Below are positions 38,473 through 44,212 of a stretch of DNA of 64,000 nucleotides, one piece after another. This DNA comes from Desulfuromonadaceae bacterium (GTDB lineage Bacteria; Desulfobacterota; Desulfuromonadia; Geobacterales; Pseudopelobacteraceae): NCBI GenBank assembly GCA_028683855.1, contig JAQUHA010000005.1, positions 62,001 to 126,000 of the forward strand, in the 5' to 3' direction. Position 1 is the first letter of the stretch. Each line of letters opens with the position of its first letter. The position numbers were made by a program, and so were the translations under genes. A model generated the notes under the pieces. The model saw nothing but the letters and a program-made list of their open reading frames with translations. It searched no databases and had not been told where the DNA came from.

Positions 38473-38931
38473 ATGAAAGAGAAACTTATATGTAATAATA
38501 AAAAAGCCTATCACGACTATTTTATTGAGGAAAAGTTTGAGGCTGGCTTGGTGTTACAGGGAACTGAGGTTAAATCTCTACGTGGCGGCAAGGCAAATCT
38601 TGGTGATTCTTTCATGTTGGTTCGTGACGGTGAGGCTTACCTGCATAATTTGAATATTTCTCAATACGAGTTCGGCAACCGACAAAATCACAACCCTGAC
38701 CGGAACCGGAAACTGCTGTTGCATCGAAAAGAAATTGACCGCCTTTTTGGCAAAATCCGTGAGAAGGGGCTTTCAGTTATTCCACTGCGCCTCTATTTCA
38801 AAAACGGCTTGGTCAAAGTCGAGATTGGGCTTGCTAAAGGTAAAAAACTGTATGATAAACGTGAAGATCTAAAAGCCAAGGATAGTAATCGTGAAATGTC
38901 TCAGGCGCTTAAGGCTAGAAGCAGAGAATGA
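38473..38931 (+). CDS. smpB: SsrA-binding protein SmpB
   Basis: The 152-residue protein binds tmRNA and mimics the tRNA anticodon arm during trans-translation, which rescues stalled ribosomes. Family landmarks are NKKAYHDYFIEEKFEAGLVLQGTEVKSLR, KANLGDSF, YLHNLNISQYEFGN and HEPDRNRKLLLHRKEI-like text (here HNPDRNRKLLLHRKEI). The basic C-terminal tail KKLYDKREDLKAKDSNREM enters the A site. It lies 40 bp upstream of the tmRNA gene, the classic pairing. The missing Shine-Dalgarno and near-leaderless promoter are odd. Confidence 0.97.
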   Translation: MKEKLICNNKKAYHDYFIEEKFEAGLVLQGTEVKSLRGGKANLGDSFMLVRDGEAYLHNLNISQYEFGNRQNHNPDRNRKLLLHRKEIDRLFGKIREKGLSVIPLRLYFKNGLVKVEIGLAKGKKLYDKREDLKAKDSNREMSQALKARSRE

Positions 38932-38971
38932 AGTAGCATAAATAACTTTCAAATTGAAAATCAGCTTAAAT

Positions 38972-39377
38972 GGGGGTGTAAAGGTTTCGACAGGCGAAGA
39001 TAGATTCTGATTGCGCTGGGAGGATAGTGGTTGGCCTCTAGAATAATCCACTAAACAATGAATGCAAACAATACATTCGCAGCAGCAGACAACTACGCCT
39101 TTGCAGGTGCAGTTGCAGCATAACCAGTCTTGGGATCTTCGGAACCCAAGCGAGCTAGAGGGTAGACTTAATTCCCTGTGTAACCCTTCGGCTGTCAAAA
39201 AGAAGTAATTGTAATGGGACGGCGAGGATGGTCCGATATTCGTCGTATTTCAGGAATCGGTTTCTGGTGCCTTGATTGATGGCTTACCTTGAACTTAAAA
39301 CCAAAGTCAATCTATCAGCGTAGACGTTAGCATCGAAGAGCGTTTGGACGTGGGTTCGACTCCCACCACCTCCACCA
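38972..39377 (+). ncRNA. ssrA: Transfer-messenger RNA (tmRNA, SsrA)
   Basis: The 5' end GGGGGTGTAAAGGTTTCGACAGG and the 3' end GTGGGTTCGACTCCCACCACC-TCCACCA form the alanyl tRNA-like domain. A 7-bp acceptor stem pairs GGGGGTG with CACCTCC, including the G3-U wobble that is the alanine identity element; the encoded CCA ends at 39377. The tag reading frame starts at GCA 39064 and ends at TAA 39121-39123, encoding ANNTFAAADNYAFAGAVAA (19 residues). This ends in the usual hydrophobic AVAA degron but is longer than the ten codons of E. coli. Total length 406 bases. smpB lies just upstream. The 3' end is a common island insertion site, and GC-rich foreign-looking DNA begins soon after. Confidence 0.96.
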
Positions 39378-39385
39378 TAAAAAAT

Positions 39386-39436
39386 GCGCCATAAGTTATT
39401 GTAATTGCTTACAATATTTACTTTCGGCGCTTTTTT
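39386..39436 (+). terminator. Rho-independent terminator of tmRNA
   Basis: Nine bases after the CCA end, GCGCC (39386-39390) pairs with GGCGC (39426-39430), enclosing a second perfect stem ATTGTAA/TTACAAT, followed by TTTTTT. Confidence 0.85.
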
Positions 39437-39642
39437 ATGTCAAAAACAATTCTCTAGTAACTATCTAATATTTCACACGTTTTGTTTTCGGGTTAACTGA
39501 TGGGATAATCTGTAGTGATCTAACCCGCGTCCGAAAGATATCAGCAAAATTACCTATGACCGCCTAGTATTGGCAAAACGGCACAAAAATCGGTAAAGTA
39601 TTACCGGAAACACTCACCGGAAACTCAGAAACTCGGAGCTCG
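39437..39642. other. Junction between tmRNA and the restriction island
   Basis: No gene is seen. It holds an inverted repeat CGGGTTA (39489-39495) / TAACCCG (39521-39527) and a short direct repeat ACCGGAAAC (two copies near 39583-39603). No integrase and no second copy of the tmRNA 3' end were found by eye. At the edge, CGGAGCTCG (39634-39642) pairs with CGAGCTCCG (39663-39671) across the hsdM stop codon, without a T-tract. Confidence 0.5.
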
Positions 39643-41250
39643 TTACGGCAAAACGGGCAAACCGAGCTCCGTGAGAAAGGCATTATGTTTCTCCTTTGCC
39701 TTCTCGATGTTCTGCGTCAATGAAAGCAACTCCTCATTTACCGCCTGCAAATCGATTTCTTCATCCGCTACGGCAGTGCTGATGTAGCGCGAGATGTTCA
39801 GGTTGTAGCCTTCCTTCTCGATTCGCTCCATCGATACCCGCATGGAATATCGCTCCTCTTCGCGCCGGTACTGATAGGTGTCGAGAATCTTGTCGATATC
39901 CTCCGGGCGCAGGCGGTTTTGCCGCTTCCCTTTCTCGAAGTGCTCGGCGGCGTTGATGAACAGCACGTCATCGGGCTTTTTGCACTTCTTCAGCACCAGA
40001 ATGCAGACCGGGATGCCGGTGGAGAAGAACAGGTTGGCGGGTAGTCCGATCACGGTGTCGATGTTGCCATCTTTCAGCAGCTTGGTGCGGATGCGCTCTT
40101 CCGCACCGCCCCGGAAGAGCACGCCGTGGGGGAGGATGATCGCCATCACCCCTTCGGGCTTCAGGTAATGAAAGCCGTGCAGCAAAAAGGCGAAGTCAGC
40201 GGCGGACTTGGGGGCCAGGCCATAATTTTTGAAGCGCATGTCCTCGCCCAGGGCCTCGGACGGCTCCCAGCGATAGCTGAACGGTGGATTGGCGACCACC
40301 GCATCGAACTTCGGCATCCTGGCCGGGTTCATCTCGCGCAGCATGTCCCAGTCGTTGGTGAGGGTGTCGCCGTGATAAATCTCGAACTCGGAATCTTTCA
40401 CCCCGTGCAGCAGCATGTTCATGCGCGCCAGGTTGTAGGTGGTGATGTTCTTCTCCTGCCCGACGATCTTGCCGATGCCGTGCGCTCCCATGCGGTGGCG
40501 TACGTTGAGCAGCAGCGAGCCCGAACCGCAGGCAAAGTCAAAGACGCTCTCCAGCTGTTTCTTCTTGCCGGTGGCCGGTTCCTGGCTGTCGAGGGTGACG
40601 ATACCCGACAAGATGCTGGAAATCTGCTGCGGGGTGTAGAACTCGCCCGCCTTCTTGCCGGAGCCGGCGGCAAACTGGCCGATCAGGTATTCATAGGCGT
40701 CGCCCAGAGTGTCCTTGTCCGTGGAAAACTGGGATAAGCCCTCGGCAATCGCCTTGATGATGGTGCAGAGCTTGGCATTGCGTGCTTCGTACCCCTTGCC
40801 CAGTTTTTCCGAATTCAGATTGATCTCGGAGAAGAGCCCACCGAAGGTGCTGGCGAAGGACTCGTTCTCGATGTAGTCAAAGCCGCTTTGCAGGGTGTGC
40901 AGTAACTCCCCGTTCTGCGTGCGCGCCAACTCGGCGATGCTCCCCCAGAGGTGGCCGGGCTGGATCACGTAGTGCGTCTTGCGGCGCATCTGCTTTTCGA
41001 ACTCGGCAGTGTCGTCGGGGTTCTGCGCGTACCACACGGCCAGCGGCGTGCGGCGGTCGTTTGCTGCGAGCTTGGGATAATCCGGCCCCAGCTCCTTGTG
41101 CGCCGCTGTCTCGTAGTTGTCCGACAGATAGCGCAAGAAGAGAAAGGAGAGCATGTAATCGCGGAAATCGTCCGCGTTCATCGCGCCGCGCAGTTGGTCG
41201 GCAATGCCCCACAGGGTGTTGCCAAGTTGTTTTTGGTCGAGTTCGGTCAT
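39643..41250 (-). CDS. hsdM: Type I restriction-modification DNA methyltransferase subunit HsdM
   Basis: This 535-residue N6-adenine methyltransferase subunit has the helical HsdM N-terminus (QLGNTLWGIADQLRGAMNADDFRDYMLSFLFLRYLS) and AdoMet motif I FDFACGSGSLLLNVRHRMG near residues 237-255. It also has EFYTPQQISSIL and catalytic motif IV VVANPPFSYRW near 320. The C-terminal helices contact HsdS. It is the last gene of the operon and is separated from hsdS by a DUF559 gene flanked by palindromes. Base composition is much richer in G+C than the host genes around it, pointing to transfer. Confidence 0.95.
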   Translation of the reverse strand: MTELDQKQLGNTLWGIADQLRGAMNADDFRDYMLSFLFLRYLSDNYETAAHKELGPDYPKLAANDRRTPLAVWYAQNPDDTAEFEKQMRRKTHYVIQPGHLWGSIAELARTQNGELLHTLQSGFDYIENESFASTFGGLFSEINLNSEKLGKGYEARNAKLCTIIKAIAEGLSQFSTDKDTLGDAYEYLIGQFAAGSGKKAGEFYTPQQISSILSGIVTLDSQEPATGKKKQLESVFDFACGSGSLLLNVRHRMGAHGIGKIVGQEKNITTYNLARMNMLLHGVKDSEFEIYHGDTLTNDWDMLREMNPARMPKFDAVVANPPFSYRWEPSEALGEDMRFKNYGLAPKSAADFAFLLHGFHYLKPEGVMAIILPHGVLFRGGAEERIRTKLLKDGNIDTVIGLPANLFFSTGIPVCILVLKKCKKPDDVLFINAAEHFEKGKRQNRLRPEDIDKILDTYQYRREEERYSMRVSMERIEKEGYNLNISRYISTAVADEEIDLQAVNEELLSLTQNIEKAKEKHNAFLTELGLPVLP

Positions 41251-41306
41251 TTTTTATCTCTTTTGTCTCAATGAACTGCCGAGTATTCCTCGGTAGTTTG
41301 ACGTTT

Positions 41307-41350
41307 GCTCCCCCGCCCCTGGCGGGCGGGGGTCGGGGGGTGGGGGAAGC
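41307..41350. repeat. GC-rich palindromic element, copy C (right of DUF559 gene)
   Basis: The sequence GCTCCCCCGCCCCTGGCGGG followed by CGGGGGTCGGGGGGTGGGGGAAG has a foldback CCCCCGCC/GGCGGGCGGGGG. Over 43 bases it matches the reverse complement of copy D (41701-41743) at 38 positions. It ends three bases from the stop codon of the DUF559 gene. Confidence 0.85.
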
Positions 41351-41353
41351 CAC

Positions 41354-41695
41354 TTACAGGCACCGCTGCCTGATAACCTCCAGAACTCCTTCAATATTCT
41401 CGATTACATCATTGTTCCAGAATCGTAATACGGTAAATCCGTTAGATGTAAGACAGGAGTCTCTCTGCATGTCGTAGTCTCTATTTTCAGAGTGCTGACC
41501 ACCATCAAGCTCAATGATAACCTTTTTGTCAAAGCATACGAAGTCTACGATGTATGATTCAATCGGTTGCTGCCTGCGAAACTTGACGCCTTCGACCTGT
41601 CGGTTTCTCAACTGCTGCCAAAGCAATCGTTCAGCATCAGTAGCGTTATTACGTAGTTCTCTGGCAAACCCTTGTAAGGTATGACGTGGTTTCAT
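41354..41695 (-). CDS. DUF559 (Vsr-like) endonuclease-domain protein
   Basis: The track begins at 41710; the ATG at 41695 gives MKPRHTLQGFARELRNNATD, the usual start of this family, 113 residues. The family motif AERLLWQQLRNRQVEGVKFRRQQPIESYIVDFVCF is followed by KVIIELDGGQHSENRDYDMQRDSCL, with the E-x-D-G-x-Q-H core of Vsr/PD-(D/E)XK-type nucleases, and VLRFWNNDV. The activity is presumed DNA nicking or cleavage; biological role unknown. It stands between hsdS and hsdM on the same strand. It is bracketed almost to the base by inverted copies of a 43-bp GC-rich palindromic element, while its own base composition is lower in G+C than that of the hsd genes. This suggests a separately acquired cassette. 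Confidence 0.85.
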   Translation of the reverse strand: MKPRHTLQGFARELRNNATDAERLLWQQLRNRQVEGVKFRRQQPIESYIVDFVCFDKKVIIELDGGQHSENRDYDMQRDSCLTSNGFTVLRFWNNDVIENIEGVLEVIRQRCL

Positions 41696-41743
41696 GGCAA
41701 CTTCCCCCACCCCCTAACCCCCTCCCGCAAGGGGCGGGGGAAC
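41696..41743. repeat. GC-rich palindromic element, copy D (left of DUF559 gene)
   Basis: Runs directly up to the DUF559 start codon. Its reverse complement GTTCCCCCGCCCCTTGCGGG-AGGGGGTTAGGGGGTGGGGGAAG aligns with copy C without gaps at 38 of 43 positions, so the two copies are inverted with respect to each other. Confidence 0.85.
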
Positions 41744-41776
41744 TTTTTGAACCTTGAAAATGTCCAAACTCCAGGC

Positions 41777-41800
41777 AGTTGTCAACCATTGGTGACAACT
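41777..41800. repeat. Near-perfect palindrome downstream of hsdS
   Basis: AGTTGTCAACCATTGGTGACAACT: the arms pair AGTTGTC/GACAACT plus ACCA/TGGT with one bulged A. Twelve bases before a second large palindrome; intergenic between DUF559 and hsdS. Confidence 0.75.
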
Positions 41801-41802
41801 GA

Positions 41803-41853
41803 ATCCTCGCTCAATTTGCTACACACTGTGTAGCAAATTCTCTGTTCGAGGAT
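41803..41853. promoter_or_regulatory. Large nested palindrome, candidate operator or RNA hairpin
   Basis: A perfect 13-bp inverted repeat AATTTGCTACACA-C-TGTGTAGCAAATT (41813-41839) is enclosed by a further pair ATCCTCG (41803-41809) / CGAGGAT (41847-41853). Perfect symmetry with a one-base centre fits a dimeric repressor site or a cruciform. No T-tract argues against a simple terminator for hsdS on the minus strand. Confidence 0.6.
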
Positions 41854-41888
41854 GTTTTTGATGTCTGTGTGAAAGGTGGTCAATGTGC

Positions 41889-43139
41889 TCATTGGGCTGC
41901 CTCATCCAACACCGGGAAAAGCTGCTGCATCAGCCCTTTTTTATGGGTCTTGAGCGCGGCGAGTTTTTGGGTTTGGGTGGTGATGAGGTCGTCGAGGGTG
42001 GTGAGGCAGTCGGCGATTTTTTGTTGTTCGGAAATTCCTGGCAAACGAAGGATAACTTCTTTCAACTGTCCTCCTGTGATCAAGGGCTGCCCTGAGCCAA
42101 ACACAAGTTTTCTTGGATTGAAATACTCAAGAGCCAAGAAAATGAAACCCAGATTGACGGGATTGCTTAGGGAAATAACGAGCGTATTGTCAGTAACGCC
42201 AAATTTCCCTTCTGCTTTTGCCATCTGGCCTGCATTTGCACCAACTCTAGCGACGAGAATGAATTCCCCGTCATATGCAGCATTTGTTGATTTTCCAATA
42301 ATCCCTGTTGAACCGTATAGCTCATAGCAACCTTCTGAATCGTTACCGTCCTTCCCTGACGCAATATACGCGCAAATCTCTTTCAGCCGCTTCTCCTCCC
42401 ACTCCCCCGCCTCCCGAAACTCGGGGAAGCGCAGTTTGGGCACCAGAGTGGGGGGAGCATCCTGCTCCCTTGTTTCAGAAGCCCTGGAGCTGGAAGCTCC
42501 AGCTACCTTGGGGAAAAGCTGCTGCATCAGCCCTTTTTTATGGGTCTTGAGCGTGTCGAGCTGTTGCGCCTCCAGAGTGATCAGTTCGTCGAGGGAAGCG
42601 AGACAGTCGGCGATTTTTTGTTGTTCGGGGGAGCTTGGGATGGCAACAGATATGTCTGCCAAGTCTGACGAGTTGATTGCGGGATAGCTTGAGCCCGTGC
42701 ACTTTGCGATGACTCGTCCGACAAAATCGTCGGTGTGAATTGCTTGAAACAGAAAATCCGCTGATTCATTAGACCTAAGTTGTGCGTACCCGGTCGATGC
42801 GACATAATGAACGTCATCTTCGATTCTGAAGAGAAAGTTGTTGCGCTGGTACGGACGAACAATCTGAAAAATCACGTCGCCATAACGCAATAACCTTTGC
42901 GCTCTACTCGGCGCCTCGTCACGACCGATTATCTTGCGCGCTTTTAGCTCTCCAGCTTCCACGGACTCCAAATCGATGTATGCAAATTCCTCAGGTAGTT
43001 GTGGGTTCTCTGGATTCACGTCGCAAGCCTCGTTCAGCCTCATCGCAATCCACTCCCCCGCCTCCCGAAACTCAGGAAAGCGCAGCTTCGGCACCAATCC
43101 GCGTTTTTCCGATGAGGTCATGACACTTCTCCCGCTCAC
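41889..43139 (-). CDS. hsdS: Type I restriction-modification specificity subunit HsdS
   Basis: The 416-residue DNA-recognition subunit has two target-recognition domains, each opened by VPKLRFPEFREAGEW and closed by a conserved helix. The first ends PEQQKIADCLASLDELITLEAQQLDTLKTHKKGL near residue 200; the second ends SEQQKIADCLTTLDDLITTQTQKLAALKTHKKGL near 405. The half repeats are near identical also in DNA, with a perfect 43-bp match. The linker SSRASETREQDAPPT joins the halves. It overlaps the rhuM-like gene by four bases (ATGA). The bipartite target sequence cannot be predicted from the protein. Confidence 0.94.
   Translation of the reverse strand: MSGRSVMTSSEKRGLVPKLRFPEFREAGEWIAMRLNEACDVNPENPQLPEEFAYIDLESVEAGELKARKIIGRDEAPSRAQRLLRYGDVIFQIVRPYQRNNFLFRIEDDVHYVASTGYAQLRSNESADFLFQAIHTDDFVGRVIAKCTGSSYPAINSSDLADISVAIPSSPEQQKIADCLASLDELITLEAQQLDTLKTHKKGLMQQLFPKVAGASSSRASETREQDAPPTLVPKLRFPEFREAGEWEEKRLKEICAYIASGKDGNDSEGCYELYGSTGIIGKSTNAAYDGEFILVARVGANAGQMAKAEGKFGVTDNTLVISLSNPVNLGFIFLALEYFNPRKLVFGSGQPLITGGQLKEVILRLPGISEQQKIADCLTTLDDLITTQTQKLAALKTHKKGLMQQLFPVLDEAAQ
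41914..41956. repeat. hsdS internal direct repeat, copy 1
   Basis: 43-base stretch GGGAAAAGCTGCTGCATCAG...GGTCTTGAGCG encoding KTHKKGLMQQLFP in the C-terminal conserved region; identical to 42511-42553. Confidence 0.9.
42511..42553. repeat. hsdS internal direct repeat, copy 2
   Basis: Identical 43-base copy in the central conserved region. A second repeat pair of about 47 bases with a few mismatches lies at 42399-42445 and 43050-43096 (encoding VPKLRFPEFREAGEW). Recombination between paired repeats could exchange or delete a recognition domain. Confidence 0.9.
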
Positions 43140-44212
43140 GGCTCGCCGATCTGCTTCAGCATCTTGTCAAAATCGCTTTCAAACAGCCGATCCTGGACGA
43201 TGCGGTATTTTTCGAACTCGCATTCGGCGTGGGCCTTGGCGATTTCCGCCGTGACTTTGCCCGCGTCCTGCAAGATTTCCCGATCCCAGAGCCTCAAAAA
43301 GCCAGCCAGGCGGTCTTCCCAGTCGGCCATAGTCATGGGGATACGGCGCATCGCCTGTACTTCCGCCATATCCAGATAGGCTGACACGATGCGCTGCATC
43401 TGCGCCAGCTCAAACTCTGCAAGGTAGTTCTTGGCAACGGAGACATCGTATTTGTGGATTTTTCCCTTGGGAGCACCCTCCCAATGGGTTAATCCCATAT
43501 TTTCCTTTTGGTGATCAGCGCGATCCACGATAACCTCCGCCGCCGTCTGACCGTGGATGGCGTAGTGCAGTTTGTTCTGCACGGCAGCAAAAAAACGCTT
43601 GGTGGCCGTAGCGGTCGAGTCATAGTCCAGCGCAGTGGCGTAGATGTCGGTGATCTTCTGGTAAAACTTACGCTCCGAAAGCCGGATTTCCCGGATTTTT
43701 TCCAGTTGCCGCTCGAAAAACTCTTTTGTCAGGACGCTGCCGCCCGCCTTGAGACGATCCACGTCCATGACCCAGCCCTGGATCGTGTAATCCTTGACAA
43801 TCTGGTTGGCCCATTTGCGGAATTGCACCGCGCGCTCGTTTTCGATCTTGAAGCCCACGGCAATGATGGCTTGCAGACTGTAATGTTTGACCCGATATGA
43901 CTTACCATCGGCGGCAGTTGTTAAGTACGACTTAACAACTGCCGCCTCTTCAAGCTCGTTGTCGGCAAAGATGCGTTTCAGATGCTGATTGATAGCGGGC
44001 ACAGAGACATCGTAGATTGTTGCCATCATCTTTTGCGTCAGCCAGATGTTTTCTTCTTCATAGCGCATTTCCACGCTGGTCTCTTGATTGCCACTGGCGG
44101 CGACAAAAGTCAGATATTCGGCTGCCGACGAACGCGCTACGGATGTATTCCCCTCCCGTGGAGGGGTGCCCCGAAGGGGCGGGGTGGTGCCTTTGCTGAT
44201 CTTATTGCTCAT
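43136..44212 (-). CDS. RhuM-family protein inside the hsd operon
   Basis: I choose the ATG at 44212 (MSNKISKG), which overlaps the hsdR stop by 11 bases, over the track start; this gives 358 residues. The body matches the RhuM family: EEENIWLTQKMMATIYDVSVPAINQHLKRIF (winged-helix-like), then YSLQAIIAVGFKIENERAVQFRKWANQIVKDY and FFERQLEKIREIRLSERKFYQKITDIYATALDYD. RhuM proteins are DNA-binding-like proteins frequent in type I R-M operons; function unproven. Residues ~8-23 (TTPPLRGTPPREGN) are encoded by a GC-rich palindromic repeat also present in hsdR, so the true N-terminus may have been extended by insertion. Confidence 0.8.
   Translation of the reverse strand: MSNKISKGTTPPLRGTPPREGNTSVARSSAAEYLTFVAASGNQETSVEMRYEEENIWLTQKMMATIYDVSVPAINQHLKRIFADNELEEAAVVKSYLTTAADGKSYRVKHYSLQAIIAVGFKIENERAVQFRKWANQIVKDYTIQGWVMDVDRLKAGGSVLTKEFFERQLEKIREIRLSERKFYQKITDIYATALDYDSTATATKRFFAAVQNKLHYAIHGQTAAEVIVDRADHQKENMGLTHWEGAPKGKIHKYDVSVAKNYLAEFELAQMQRIVSAYLDMAEVQAMRRIPMTMADWEDRLAGFLRLWDREILQDAGKVTAEIAKAHAECEFEKYRIVQDRLFESDFDKMLKQIGEP
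44147..44193. repeat. Palindromic element inside the rhuM reading frame (copy A)
   Basis: ATTCCCCTCCCGTGGAGGGG followed by TGCCCCGAAGGGGCGGGGTGGTGCC: two adjacent foldbacks (CCCCTCC/GGAGGGG and GCCCC/GGGGC) plus a GGGGTGG tail. It is homologous to both copies inside hsdR and is read in frame in the rhuM-like gene. Confidence 0.9.

Noticed and set aside
38869-39198. 109-residue minus-strand ORF over smpB/tmRNA
   Set aside because: Lies on the tmRNA gene, whose structure is unambiguous; the peptide has no family features.
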